Source of the DNA: Maratus speciosus
Lineage: Eukaryota > Arthropoda > Arachnida > Araneae > Salticidae
Reading direction: 5' to 3'
DNA: 64,000 nucleotides
NCBI GenBank assembly: GCA_963932465.1
Contig: OZ010788.1
Coordinates: 675,016,484-675,080,483 of the forward strand
Positions within the stretch are counted from its first letter, which is position 1. Every line of letters begins with the position of its first letter. The notes under the pieces were generated by a model. That model saw only the letters and a list, made by a program, of their open reading frames with translations, ran no database searches and had not been told where the DNA came from. Below, piece by piece: positions 46,473 through 59,027 of the stretch. The translations under genes and the position numbers were made by a program.

Positions 46473-46674
46473 AAAATATCACATGAACCAGTCGCGTAGT
46501 GACGAAGTAATCGGCGAACATACACTTAAAAAAAAAAAAAAATCTGCGTCCAATTGAGAATCCCCACCCCCTTTTTTTGTCTGTTGAAATTGCTACATGA
46601 ATTTTGAAATTTCTACTTGAGGAAAATTTTCCAATTTCTTCATCGTCTTAAAAATGAATAATTAAAAATTCGCT

Positions 46675-46790
46675 CTGGTCCATTTATTAAGAACTAGACG
46701 TTGTCTGCATTTTCATGTCATTAACCTTCGTATTTTCTATTATTTCTGGGTTTTTTTTCTTGTTTCGTAATAAATCACCCATAGCGTTAT
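46675..46790 (+). repeat. Dispersed repeat copy, related to 42700-42835
   Basis: See the 42.7-kb copy for shared blocks. Confidence 0.5.
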
Positions 46791-47111
46791 TCGATTCTTA
46801 GTTTATAAGTGAGAAAAGCCAATGTAATGCGCTTACGAATAAAAAATGAATTAAAAAATGTGTCACAGCTAAATTTGAAAAAAGCCTTAATGTGAAAAGA
46901 AAGCAGGTGGATGGGAGAAGGGGATCGGTCCGGTTCAATCATCAAAATAAATGCATTGCAATCCAATTCGACAATTTTTTTTTCTCATAGTCGCATTAGT
47001 TAGTAATGTCACTTTATATGACTAATATATTGTTGTTGTTAATATGACAGAAATTTAGTTGCAACCAAGATATTGGTGATAAGTTTCACCAGTTTATTGG
47101 TGCTTTCACAA

Positions 47112-47520
47112 ATACCATTATATTAGTGAAATGTTAAACCATGATTCAGGTTTTTTATAAATCCAATTTTCTGGTGAAAGGTTGAACCATAAAGGAGAAT
47201 TTTTTTTAATCCAATTTTCTGGTGAAAGGTTGAGCCATAAATCAGGGGTTTTTTTAATCCTATTTTCTGGTGAAAGTTTGAACCATAATTTAGTTTTTTT
47301 TAATCCAATTTTCTGGTAAAAGGTTGATCCACAAATCAGGATTGTTTTTAAATCTAATTTTCTGGTGAAAGGTTTAACCATGATTCAGAGTTTTTTTAAA
47401 TAAAATTTTCTGGTGAAAGGTTAAATCATAATTCAAGGTTTTCTCTATTCCAATATTTTCCAAAAAGTCTGAACCACGATTCAGGATTTTCTCTCATCTT
47501 TATGGGGAAAGGTTACACAG
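47112..47520. repeat. ~48-bp minisatellite, about eight units
   Basis: The core TTTTCTGGTGAAAGGTT followed by GAACCATAAATCAGG and a T-run recurs at about 47167, 47216, 47263, 47309, 47358 and 47405, with degenerate units on both sides. The period varies 46-49 because of the T-run. An 87-codon minus-strand frame runs through it but is repeat-made. Confidence 0.9.
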
Positions 47521-49490
47521 GATTGTAGCTTTCTTCCCCCCCCCCCTCACTTTAGTTTTCAATTTATCATTTTATGGTGTAATAATAAACAAAATTTCAG
47601 ATTATGCGATTAATCTTGCAGTAGGAAAGCATATTTTTTTTTTCATTAAACCGAAAATTATTAAAGTTTTAATTATTGATTCTATTGTCTTTGAAATATA
47701 TTTAAAAAACAAATGTAAACCAGCTTGATCTAATTTCACAAAATAATTGCATTTTTTTCCACAAATATTACCATTCTGTCCTTGTACATTTTGGAATATT
47801 TATCCGCACTCAGTTACACTTACAGTCCATTTAGTATTTGCTTATTCACAAAGAAAATATTAAAAAAAATAATTTTCTGAGATTTAAATACATACCCTGT
47901 TTTTATTATTATTTTAATTTAAACAATGGCTGAATGAATTTCTTCAATCAATATTAATTTTTGCACAAGTTTGAAAAAGTTTTTTCCATAATGCACTTAT
48001 TGCACACAACTCAATTATGCAAAATTAATTCATTTGAATATAAAACAAAAACAAAAAAAAACTTCAACATTTGTTTCTGTTTAACATTGAATAATGAATA
48101 TAACACTTTTCAATAAATAAAGCACAAACATAACGGATACATAATCAAGGGATATATGCGTAAACACTGAAATAATCAGCATCAAAAAGGCAGCTATAAG
48201 TAGCAGAATCCATTTAACCTCTAATATCAGCTAATACAAAAGTATTACTTTAAATTTTAAAGCTTTTTTTTAAATACACAATGTATTTCTATAAATACTT
48301 ACTTTGAACGGTTAATTTAATAACAGCAGTGTCACCACGAAGCGACTAATTATTGTTACTTATATATATGTATTTTTTCAGTATTCCTAAATGATAATCT
48401 ATGACGAAGATTTATTTATTTTTTAACAATACCTGTAGAAAAGAAAAATATTCACCAACAGCAGCCTTGCAATAGCTGAAAAAAGAAATGGTTACAGACA
48501 CAATTAAATAGCAACACATTTAATTTGGTTTGCGGTATGCCGCTCCATTTATTGAAAATACAAATTATATAATCATTAAATTATATGTATAGTATATCAG
48601 ACTAATATTTACTGATGTAGTATAATATCATTTTACACAGAGTTTCTCTCAGACAGTTTTAGGAGGGTGCTGCACCCTGTCTGACCATTCAGGTCATCAA
48701 ATATAAATTCTTGAAGCTTAGGTTTCTGAATCAGGATTTCAAGTCAGGTAAAATGGAATAGATTCAAGCATCAGGTTAATTTTTGCACCTGTTTTAAATG
48801 AAAGAATAAATATTTTAAGACATAAAATTGTTTCTTGTGCAGACATAACAATCAAATTTTACACAGGGAAAATAATCAGAAAATTAAACAGTATATCAAT
48901 TCAAATCTCTTTTACAAGGAAATCTTCAGCATTTGAAAAATCAATCAGTGTTCGAAATCATTGGTGGTCTGCTGGTCCGAGAACACCAAAAATTCATTTG
49001 TACCACTAATTTGAAAATTTTAGTGGTCAGCAGGAACAGGTACTCCCCCTCCCCTTCCCCCTCTCTCACAGGGAGACTTAAATTTTCCCGTCCCAGAGAA
49101 AACTGCAACCAAACACAAATCACACAATTTTATTTATTTTTAAAAATAAATAATAAAACTGCATTAAACCTTAGTCAATTGAAATATTGGAAATAAAATA
49201 TCTAAATTAATAATTTTATAGTTTTTCTTTATGTACTGTTTATTTAATTTTTAGTTGTAATTCAATTCCTACTATTAGCTCACACTCTCCCTATATTTAT
49301 TTATATATTTATATATTTATCTTGTTCAAATTTTCAATCGTTAATAAAATACTCATTATTCATGCTATCAAGTTGAAATAAATTTTTTTAAACTTGTACT
49401 TGATGACAATTGATGTTAATTCAGTTTTTTCAAATATTAATTAATTAATTAAATTTTAATTAATTAATTTTAGTTTTGCATGGGAAACAA
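47521..49490. other. Unassigned AT-rich stretch
   Basis: A C-run at 47536, a small GGGTGCTGCACCC palindrome (48665-48677) and a C/T-rich patch at 49040-49075. No recognised coding or RNA gene. Confidence 0.45.
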
Positions 49491-49539
49491 AATGGCGGCC
49501 ATTGGTTATTGAAGTTCAATGAAAGTATTTTCAATAAGG

Positions 49540-49790
49540 GGTTACCATAGGGGGACCCTGTTCTGTCGCCAAATATCGCCAAGTTTGTCGCCAATTTGGC
49601 GGCCAAAATGAGTCGCCAAAAGTGACGCCAACTTGGCGATATCTGTAATATTTCGCCAAATTCGCATAGAGTTCCATTGTAAACCTACTTGCTTATAGAA
49701 AATCAACAAATTGAGATATTTTAATGCAACAAAAACTAATATTAGTTTGATTATATTAAATTTTTCTTTGATAGCCTAAGTAGGAATTGA
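49540..49790 (-). repeat. TTGGCGA-rich dispersed repeat, copy 2
   Basis: Inverted copy of 11430-11720, starting AAGGGGTTACCATAGGGGGA and containing six or more CGCCAA/TTGGCG motifs in about 120 bp. Confidence 0.8.
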
Positions 49791-49799
49791 CTTTAAAAA

Positions 49800-51500
49800 C
49801 AAAATTTTTATATTACTTGTTTTACATTTTACTATGCTGAAAATTTTGAATAACTGCAATGGAAGTCTGTAAGAAAAAGCTGCAAAATTCTCCAATTGTT
49901 AGGTAGAAGAAAAATATTGCGAAATTCTTAAATCAAATGTGGAAAAATATTGCAAAAAGCGTCAGTTGGTTGAGGGAAAAATTCATCAATCAATCGTGAT
50001 TAACAAAAACTGATGTTTGCCATTTGGCTGCAGTGGGTGTCAACGATTTTAATCAGTTGATTTAAATCAACGATTAAATCATGATTTTAATCAACTGATT
50101 TTTAAAAAAAAAATCATTGATTAAAATCATAAATTTTATAAATTTTTAAATGACATACAAAATTATTAAAATCTAAGATGAACGTAAGAAGAGAAAACCA
50201 ATGTTTAAAAATGCACAAAAAATACATAAAAAGCAGCAAACAGCTGTTTCGAATCTACTAGCGAGATTCTTCTCCAGTGCAAGATAGAGCAGGGCACAGC
50301 GTGCTAGAAAAAGCAAGGCTGGGCCAAACAATGGTTTTTAAATGTTGGTTTTCTGCTTCCCAATTCTTGCACAAAGGCATTATTTGCAATTTTTAAGATG
50401 AACATAAATTAGAAAGTTTCTATAGGTATTATGACTGATGAATAAATAAATAAAAAAGCTTTAAATAATTGTTTCTAAGCTTAATTCTTGAGTATTGTAA
50501 AAAATTAAGTACAATAAGTTTGTAAATAGCATAGTTTATCTGACATAAAAAGCATTTCATTTAAAAATATTTAAATCTAATATAACTTGCAATGTCATAA
50601 TTTTCTTTCAAGTAATCAAATTATTCATTCTTTTATATAAAATAAGCACAGCAAGTATAGTAAATTTCTGCAAGTAAAAGAATAAAATAGCAAGGATTTT
50701 ATTTTCTCATCTGCTTTTCTCATTCTGCAAATATCAAGTTAAGAATGACATCTGCTCAACAGTTATTGTAAAAGAATGTATAAGAAAAAAATAATAGGTA
50801 TAAAAATGTTAAGAACAGCAAGAGCTTCTTCAGTGTAGGTTGTTTAACTTTGTAACTCGTATACCCCCTCCCCTCCCCCCCCCCCCCCAAAAAAAAAGGT
50901 ATTGAGAGGGCAGCAAAACATCTTTCTTAAAAAAAAAAGAAAAAGATTCAAAGCTAATAATCCCCACTGAGAGGTAATAATGATATTATTGAATATTTTT
51001 AGGATTTCAGATATAACTAGCTATTATTATATTTACTCCGTATGTGTGCATGAATGGGTTTTAATCATTTTTATAATTTCTTTGTTAGCATTTTACATTT
51101 AGGCGATTAACAGTACAAATGCAAAACAAGCTGCAAATAATGAGTTAGTTTTATTATTTGGACTACTAATGAAATTAATTATTTGCAGTTTTTATTAATT
51201 ATGTAATTACTATTTTCTCAAGACAATTTTGTAAGGGCCGGTTTAAAATTGGCCAAATGCACCTTGCCTTTAAAAAAAAAAATATTGAAATTAACCTGTA
51301 GCTGCAGCCAGAGATTTATTTTATACAGCTTCCCCATTCCACAGTATGTAATCATGTACCCAAGACCTTGCAAAAATGATAAAACTTTATTTCTTTAGAA
51401 AAAAAGGGATATTAAAAAACATGTTATTTAATTGTATCTGTAATTCATAAAATTGTTAAAAAATAATGACACTTTATTTATTATAATAAAAAATTATACA
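49800..51500. other. Unassigned AT-rich stretch
   Basis: Includes ATTTTAATCA/TGATTTAAAT reiterations at 50045-50130 (short palindromic satellite-like) and a C-run at 50872-50888. No gene recognised. Confidence 0.45.
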
Positions 51501-51514
51501 TATATATATTTTAA

Positions 51515-53645
51515 ACATGATAAGTAATGTATAAAATACTGAAAGAGATATATATTATAAGTTTTTAAAAGTAATAAGTGTCATTTTTAGAAAAAGCGAT
51601 ACGCTTCGTTTTTTGATTTTGAATTTTTATGAGCGATTGTTATTAATCGGGATCAAATGTATATTAAATTCAATTAAGAGATTACTCTTTCAAGGAATGC
51701 ATTAATTCACATAGAAAATAAAATTATCCATGAAGGTATTGATGTTACATCAAATATAAAAACTATAGTAAAAGAAAAATAAAATTCTTGATATATGTAA
51801 CTTTTAAAAACAATGCTTAAAAACAGTGTTGAAAAAAACGCACCTATACCCCCCCCCCCCTCAAAAAAAAAACCACCCGGTTTTTTTTTGGGTAAAACCC
51901 ACTCTAAAAAACCCAATAAAACCCACGTTAGAGCGGGTTTTATTGGGTTTTTTTTTTTTAATCCATGATATTATTATTCAATATTCAGTAACTTTTATAT
52001 TAGTTTTTTAACCTTTGTGTTTAAAGAGTTACACTATCCTATTAAAACTTAATGTGTGGTTGTACTGCCCAATTCAAATGTGACAAAATGAAATAATGTG
52101 AGTCTTTAAAAAAAAGCCTGTTAATATTATGAAAAAAAAAAAGAAGCCAAAATCAATATACAGAGCTAATCATAACATTTTCGCATTAGATAAAAAATTG
52201 ACAAGGTCTTTTATCAAGATTTATCAATATAAAACTTCATAAGTTCCCAACTGGATACAAATTTCACTTATTCACTTTTGGTCAGGGTTGGCTAAAAAAA
52301 GGGGGGGGGGAAGGGGGCTGTTTTCAAAAAACCTAAAATAAACTAGTTTTTGTTTGTTTGTTTAAACCTAGTTGTTTTTATTTATTTATTTATTTATTTA
52401 TTTTTTTTTTTTTTTGGGGGGGGGGGGAGTGTTAAATATCATTTTCTATTATATAAGAGATGCATGTTTGTTGGCAAAAATAAACAGTGTTGGATATTAT
52501 CTAGATATTATAACTTCATTTCAAAATATTCAAATTAAATAATTACAATCATTTTTATGTAGGTAATTGAAATCATTTGTAATTTAAATATTTTTAGTAA
52601 CAGCTATGTATTATGTTCAAAGAATAAACTGTTCTATACAATGAACCACAGATATCTTGAAAATATTATGAAGCATTATTTGATTAATAAATAATAAAAG
52701 ATTAAAGATTTGTTTTAAAAACGTGTTCTTAGTGAGGAATACAGATAAAAAGTAATCTATTAAAGTAACTTTTAAATATGATATATATGTGGTTATTACA
52801 TAATATTATATGATGTCAGAAGTAAAAGCTTTTTTCCAGCCTTTTACACTGATTTATTTGTGTTATTTCCATTCAAATTACTTGTATATTGAGTTAATCA
52901 ATAAAAATATAATAAGATTTCTTAATTTAATACATATCCTACTTTAAAAAATAAGGGACTCCCCTTGCCCTCACTTCTTAAAAAAAAAAATAATAATTCA
53001 ATAAAACCCGAAAAACCCAACCGGGTTGTTTTTTTATATATAAAAAAAGGTTTTTTTTTTTTCAACCTTGCTTAAAAATTATATAAATCTCCTTTTTTAT
53101 TATTTTCTTTGTAGAAATTGCTTTAAACATGACAAGTAATGCATAAAATACTGTTAGAGAGATATAAGTTTTTAAAAGTAATAAGTGGCATTTTTAGAAA
53201 AAGCAATACGCTTCGTTTTATGATTTTGAAATTTTATGAGAGATTGTTATTTAATCAGGATCAAATGTTTATTAAATGCAATTAAGAGATTACTCTTTCA
53301 AGGAATGCATTAATTCACTTAGAAAATAAAATTATCCATGAAGGTATTGATGTTACGTCAAATATAAAAACAATAATAAAAGAAAAAAAAATTCTTGATA
53401 CATGTAACTTAAAAACAATGCTTAAAAATCATATAAATCTCCTTTTTTTATTATTTTCTTTGTATAAATTGCTTTAAACATGATAAGTAATGCATAAAAT
53501 ACTGATAGAGATATATTGTAAGTTTTTAAAAGTAATAAGTGGCATTTTTAGAAAAGGCGATACGCTTCATTTTATGATTTTGAAATTTTATGAGCGATTG
53601 TTATTTAATCAGGATCAAATGTTTATTAAATGCAATTAAGAGTCT
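51515..53645 (+). repeat. Three direct copies of a ~310-bp unit
   Basis: Copies start near 51515, 53125 and 53475 with AAACATGA(T/C)AAGTAATG and contain AAAAG(C/G)(G/A)ATACGCTTC. Copies 1 and 2 end AACAATGCTTAAAAA; the third is cut off near 53645. Copy 1 is interrupted after CTTAAAAA by the hAT element. Confidence 0.88.
51824..53070 (+). mobile_element. hAT-like non-autonomous element (1.25 kb)
   Basis: Begins CAGTGTTGAAAAAAAC and ends ...TTTTTTCAACCTTG. It is flanked by the perfect 8-bp duplication CTTAAAAA (51816-51823, 53071-53078). The adjacent copy of the host repeat has the intact site ATGCTTAAAAATCATATAAA at 53417-53436. No transposase. The interior holds a second CAGGGTTGG-like end at 52284 and G-runs. 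Confidence 0.92.
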
Positions 53646-53879
53646 CTACTGTTTCACTGAACGCATTATTTTACTCACAAAATAGAATTTATATCACATA
53701 TCAAAACAATAATTCAAACGACTTTCACCTCGGATACAATACAGATCGGAACTATTTTAGGCTTAAGCAAAATATTCAATATTTACCGGTAAAAGACATA
53801 CAAATTTTATTTACGAGTTACAGTAAAAATTTATAATGTGTATAACAGTAAAATAAACAATAATCACTAGTGCACTTAC

Positions 53880-54010
53880 TTCGAGTATTTCATGGATTGA
53901 CGGGCCCAGAAACTAAAGCTGGATACCAGTAACCACGTTTCTGCTTGAGATGTCCGGTAGAGCGGAAGACGCCATCAAAGTTTATCACGTGTTGCCACTC
54001 AACGATAACA
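53880..54010 (-). other. Candidate non-coding or first exon on the minus strand
   Basis: This is a GC-richer, non-repeated stretch with a CACGTG E-box at 53986-53991. On the minus strand it ends in a perfect GTAAGT donor at 53874-53879. An ATG at 53974-53972 opens only a 20-codon frame. A second ATG, 14 nt before the donor, could start a coding exon. Unconfirmed. Confidence 0.3.
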
Positions 54011-54235
54011 AACATTGAACCACAATTTCGGATTTAGTGCATCCAACATATAATTCCATTTTTATTTGAACGAAAAACATGGTGAAACCTCCTTTTTTCT
54101 CCAGTTTTTTTTTTGGAGAAAAGTTAAACCTTTATTTTTAACAATGAAAGCAGAAAGGATGCGAATGAAAAAGATATCATCCTGTTAAAGATATTTTTGT
54201 TTCGTGTAACCCATAATGCTTTTGGAACAAGATAA

Positions 54236-54446
54236 AGTATCTATATAACTCATTCGAAAGTGTATTACAACTAATCAATGTGGTAAATGAATTTTATAAC
54301 AAGTTATTTTCATGGTACTTTAAAATACCGTCGAGGCTTAACACTTCATCTACTGACGGTACTTATAAGTACCATTAGAATAACTTGTTATAAAATTCAT
54401 TTGATACATCGATTAGTTGTGATACAGTTTAGAATGAGTTATAGAT
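54236..54446 (+). mobile_element. Fold-back MITE (~211 bp)
   Basis: The left arm AGTATCTATATAACTCATTC...ATTTTATAACAAGTTATT pairs with the right arm AATAACTTGTTATAAAAT...GAATGAGTTATAGATAC. The spacer is ~50 bp. It directly abuts the Tc1-like element at 54448. Confidence 0.8.
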
Positions 54447-54447
54447 A

Positions 54448-55200
54448 CAGTCGTGGAAAAAAAAAAGTAAACACCCCTACTAACTCTTCAACAAATTATC
54501 GTAGACGGAAGTTACTGGTACAGAACGATTTGAAATAAAGTCTACTTTTAAATGACGTACATAAAATTTGCTTAGGGGGTCATCTACATATTAAAACGAA
54601 CCCAAACCTCATTTTTTTCAATGGCAATACCCAATTTTAACGAGATATTTCAAATCTTCGGTTCAAAATATGCCTAGACACCAAATTTCAAGTCATTTGA
54701 ATGATAAGTTTTTAAATTATAAACATTCAAAATTTAGTGCTTCTAATGTTAAATTACATTTTCATATTTTTATTTATATCTTCTGAAATTATGCTCCTAA
54801 TGTGCTAATTTTTTGTTTAGAAATAAAACTAATGTGCCCAAACATAAATACGCTGAATTTGCAATTTTTATAGTTTTATGATATGAATTATGAAATTAAT
54901 ATTCGAAAAAATTATGAATTGCAACCTACAATTTTTTTGATGGATTTAGATTTACTAAGTCCTGCTTTATGGAAATCCAAAATTTCACATTTTTCTTCCA
55001 AATACTTTTCAAATGATGCTTAAAAAAAGGCAAAAGGATGGTTTAAGGGGTCGTCTATGATAGAAGTGACTAGCTATTTTGAAATTACTTATGCTATGCT
55101 GTAATCTAGCAGTCTTCAATGACTGCCTGAGAGGCGCTTAGTAAGCTCTCTCGGTCCACAATCGAGTACCGAGCTTATTTGGATACAACCCCTAAAACAC
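54448..55200 (+). mobile_element. Truncated copy of the 15938-17001 element family
   Basis: Starts TA-CAGTCGTGGAAAAAAAAAA and follows, in complement order, the right half of the 15.9-17.0-kb element to AGCTTATTTGGATACAACCC and CTAAAACACGCTCG. It ends where the second copy of the 3-kb element begins. Confidence 0.8.
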
Positions 55201-55224
55201 GCTCGGAGCACGGCCCAGTATGCC

Positions 55225-57797
55225 CATTCTTTAATCAAGAAGTTCTTTTGCAAAAAATGCAACCCTGCATTATTGTTATCTTAATTGAGGTGTCCGGTAT
55301 TCGGGAGTATCCGTTGTGGAGGTTAATGGACATTCCCGAATAGCTATTCTGAAACATCTATTTAGCGAATACTTTTTTAATCCGCATGGCATACATATTT
55401 GTATATTTTTACCTCACAAAAGCAGACATCTCGGATTATCGGACAAATTCAGCGGCAAGGGCTATTGAGGGCTTTTAAAGTACATGGATAAATATATATA
55501 TTTCTTATAATCTTGTCCTACTCTACTTCATATAATTTAAAAATAGATTTTTTAAAAATTTATATTGCCACATAGGCAATTTTACATATATATCAGATTG
55601 TAATCACAACAGCTATTTAACTATGAATAAATAAATAAATATTCTACTTTACCCTTTGCACTCGAGGGCTCCGGAGCGGAGCCATTTAAAATTTGTCTTC
55701 AAACTCGAGGGCTCCGCTACGGAGACAATGCAAATAATTTTGTGATACCTGTCTAGAAAAGCCAAGATTACATGGTATCACAAAATTATTTGCATTGTCT
55801 CCGTAGCGGAGACCTCGAGTTTGAAGACAAATTTTAAATGGCTCCGCTCCGGAGTCTTCGAGTGCAAAGGGTTAATATTGAGAAAAAAATTACTTCGGTA
55901 TTTTGTTTATTTATATTTTGTGTTTTTTAATCTTGTCCTACTCTAAAAGTTCAAAACTTTCATTATAATCAGTGCAAGATTTAAGGTATCAACTTTACGA
56001 AAATTTCATACAAAATCCGCCACCCCCCCCCCCTCCCCGAAAAAAAATAAAAATCCTTATCATTTAAAAATTAGATTTTTTAAAAATTTATATTGCCACT
56101 TGGGCTTATTGTTATCATTCCTATGAGGTACTAAACAAGACATCTTTAAAGCAAAATAAAGCCAAAAAAAAAAAAAAAAAGTTAGCACATGATATCACTA
56201 TGTTACAAACTTGCGATGCTTATCAGTAAAGTCTAATTGGAAAATGACCTTCGAATCCACGCATGCAGCGAAATCTAAATAAACAAATGATTTCCTTTTT
56301 CCTGACTGGCTTACTTCTATGTTTCCAAATCAAAAGTTTTCACACATTAAAAGATTTAATAGCTTTAGAAATATATCTAAGAAATACTTGAGATAAACAT
56401 TCATTTTCAATTATATATAAATTTCATGAAAATCAATTGATTTTTTTTTCCAAAAGCGAAAGTTTGTAAATATTTTTTTTAAATTTCAGCTGAATATTGT
56501 TCAATGGAAAAAAAAAAAGGCAATCCTGAAAATCCCGGAATTTTCCAGTAAAAATTCCGGGATTTTCGGGGTTAAAATTAAAGCGGGATCCCGGGATTGT
56601 AATCCCTAGCTAGGAAGTAAGAAAACTTTAGGAGATCTTTCAAAGTTTTTTTTATCTATTTCCTTGTGGTCGAGTATGAGATAAACATTAGCCATTGAAA
56701 TTGAAACTAAGAACTGCCATATTAAAAACAAAACAAAACAAGGGAATGAACTTAACTTTTAAATATGTCTGTTTTTTAGTGATGTTATTACTTTAAATTT
56801 GAGAAAAAAGATGAGAATAAATAATACATAATTTGTAATAAAAGACAACGTCATAAATTTAAAAATATATACTTCTAGAATTAGTGAGTTTTTTTTTTTG
56901 CAAAAAGATTCAAAACTAATTAAATTTCATGTAAGATTTTGTTTAGTACAATAAATAAAATCATAAAAGACAATAATTTTAGTACTATAAAGAAATTATA
57001 ACACTTACTTCAATCGCTGTTTGCAAGAGGTAAGAAATATTCCTCGATTTGAAATTTTAAAAACTACCACAACCACAGTGAGGGAGAAAGACTTTCATCT
57101 GTTTAAAAGGTAATCCCATAATACATCCGACTAGCCATATTTAAAGAATGAGATGTTTCATCCTAAAAACAGGACCCGCCAGACAAAAGTTTCTTTTTTT
57201 TTTTGCCAGCTTCGACAGGACGAAGATGAATAACACAATATTATTGATATAAATTGATACGAGTTAACACTAAGCCCATTGCACACGCTTTATAGAATTT
57301 CCGGGTGTAATCTTCAACCGTCGTCTACTTCTGTTCTGTGTCTATCCCGCCCTTGTATCGACGACAGCTTCTAAGAGACATTTGATGTCGAGCACACACG
57401 TTAGATGTATGTATTCAATAAATAAATAATCCAAGTTAATACGAATTAAAATCACAGTACTTCACATTTCGCAAAAAACGAATTAAAATACACGCGTACA
57501 TAAAAACAAACTTTGTTTGAATTACAACGTATACCACTTCGAACGAAGACATCTAAAACGCATGCGCAACTGGGAGTGCTAGTGCCCCCTGGTGGTTATT
57601 GCGTCGGAAGAATCAAAACGTCTTAAATTAAGACACGTTTAAAGCATTGAAGTGTCTTAAAATAAGACGTTTGCGGATATTTTAGACATTATTCTCAGTT
57701 CGTTTACACCATGGTCATAGTAAGACACTTATGTATCTTAAATTAAGACATCTATAATGTCTGAATTTTCAGATTAAGACACTTAAGTGTCTAAAAT
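55225..57797 (+). mobile_element. Second, truncated copy of the 3-kb CACTG element
   Basis: Matches 30231-32622 in the same orientation from CTTTAATCAAGAAGTTCTTT to AAGACACTTAAGTGTCTAAA. Both CACTG ends are missing. Carries the piggyBac-like MITE at 55652-55871. Confidence 0.88.
55652..55871 (+). mobile_element. piggyBac-like MITE at a TTAA site (220 bp)
   Basis: Ends CCCTTTGCACTCGAGG and inverse CTCGAGTGCAAAGGG (one mismatch). TTTA lies on the left and TTAA on the right. The arms are near-perfect over ~88 bp with a ~25-bp spacer. The first copy of the host element has only TTTAATAAC at this place (30766-30774), i.e. the empty TTAA. Size, TTAA target and CCC start fit piggyBac-derived MITEs. 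Confidence 0.9.
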
Positions 57798-57814
57798 CAT
57801 CACTCTAATTCTGA

Positions 57815-58070
57815 TACCATTTCTTTTAAAACCCATATTTTGAATTCATAAGTGGCGTGGAAAAAAAAGTTCAGAAAAAAAAATTTCAGATATCTTTTCA
57901 TGTTGAAAATAATGTTTGCACCTGTGAATATAAATAGAATTAAAAAAAAAAATTAAAAGAGATAGATATTTTTTAATTAATAGCACAGCGTCAGTCAAAA
58001 TTTGATATCATATTTGAAATGTGCTGCGTCATAAATTTTCATTCCGTTAAGTGTTTTTGCACTGATCTCA
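57815..58070 (+). repeat. Decayed copy of the 38-kb palindrome arm
   Basis: Shares TCTTTTAAAACCCATATTTT, TCTTTTCATGTTGAA, GTCAAAATTTGATATCA and GTGTTTTTGCACTGAT in the same order as 39045-39330. Confidence 0.75.
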
Positions 58071-58084
58071 CATGTATCGTGAAT

Positions 58085-58242
58085 CTAAGGCGCATCCCAC
58101 ACTAAGGCGACACATAAGACATGTCGCTTGAATTCGCCGGAAAAACTGGTTTGAAACAACTTCGTTCTTTGTTTCGACCGGTTTTTGCGCTACATATCGT
58201 GGCTACATGTCGCTTGTCGTCTCAGTGTGGGATGCGCCTTAG
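58085..58242 (+). mobile_element. Short MITE (158 bp) with 27-bp inverted ends
   Basis: CTAAGGCGCATCCCACACTA at the left and inverse AGTGTGGGATGCGCCTTAG at the right. A GCGACA/TGTCGC-type motif is repeated inside. Target duplication not clear. The plus-strand ORF through it is incidental. Confidence 0.8.
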
Positions 58243-58249
58243 TCTTATA

Positions 58250-58675
58250 ATAAAAGTCTCATGTAACAAAACAATAGTTTTTGCAGTTATATTATATTCA
58301 CCAAAGGTTCCGTAAGTAAGTTAGCATATACGTTACTTAATCGGAATATTATGAACTTTTATTTCCTCAGCTAATCAAGATTTAATAAAATGTTTTTAAA
58401 TCATAATTTACATTAAAAAAATATCTTCAGAGTAATATACTTTATTTACAATTATTTTATATTTAAAATAAAGGCAATGAACTGAAAAAATGTGTAAAAA
58501 TTCCACTTATAGACTTATTTCGGAAAAGTACATGTCTCTGTGTGTGAGGAAGGGGGGCAGGATTTGATAAAAAAATTTGAGAAAAATATAGTAATTTCGG
58601 CCCTAGCAATAAAAAGAATACATAAATTTAAAACTGAAAAACACAATTGAGCTGTGCTCTTTTGTAGGTTCCTTG
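58250..58675. other. Unassigned AT-rich stretch
   Basis: Nothing recognised. Confidence 0.4.
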
Positions 58676-58769
58676 CAATGGCGGGTCCAGGGGGAGGGGG
58701 TCATGCCCCCCCCCCTCCCTCTGAACACCAACAAAAATATTCTAAATATCATCTTTTAAATGAAATATA

Positions 58770-58792
58770 CAGTAATGCCCCGATTATCCGAG
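58770..58792 (+). repeat. Solo pogo-like terminal repeat
   Basis: TA-CAGTAATGCCCCGATTATCC then GAG. The partner end is missing. Confidence 0.5.
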
Positions 58793-58807
58793 TTTCCGCT
58801 GTAACAG

Positions 58808-59027
58808 TTATTTTCTTCTGATGGACTGATGGCTTCTATTATTATGAAACAGCCATTATAAATGAAGTGTTAGGTGAAGATGAAAGAGCAGTCGCAAAAA
58901 GTTAGAACTCTGATTTTCTAGTCAGAATAGGGGGGGAGGGGGGATGGTCATTTATTTTTTCATCTAACAGTTCATTTATAAAGGCTGTTTCATAATAATA
59001 GAAGCCATCAGTCCATCAGAAGGAAAT
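58808..59027 (+). mobile_element. Fold-back MITE copy 3
   Basis: A shorter copy with the same arms and a G-run centre (58928-58942). It lies just after a pogo-like terminal sequence at 58770-58792, as copies 1 and 2 also lie beside a pogo-like end. Confidence 0.85.

Noticed and set aside
47118..47381. 87-codon minus-strand frame with a repeated L-S-P-E-N-W-I-K-K motif
   Set aside because: Made by the 48-bp minisatellite. The frame depends on T-run lengths and has no non-repeat part.
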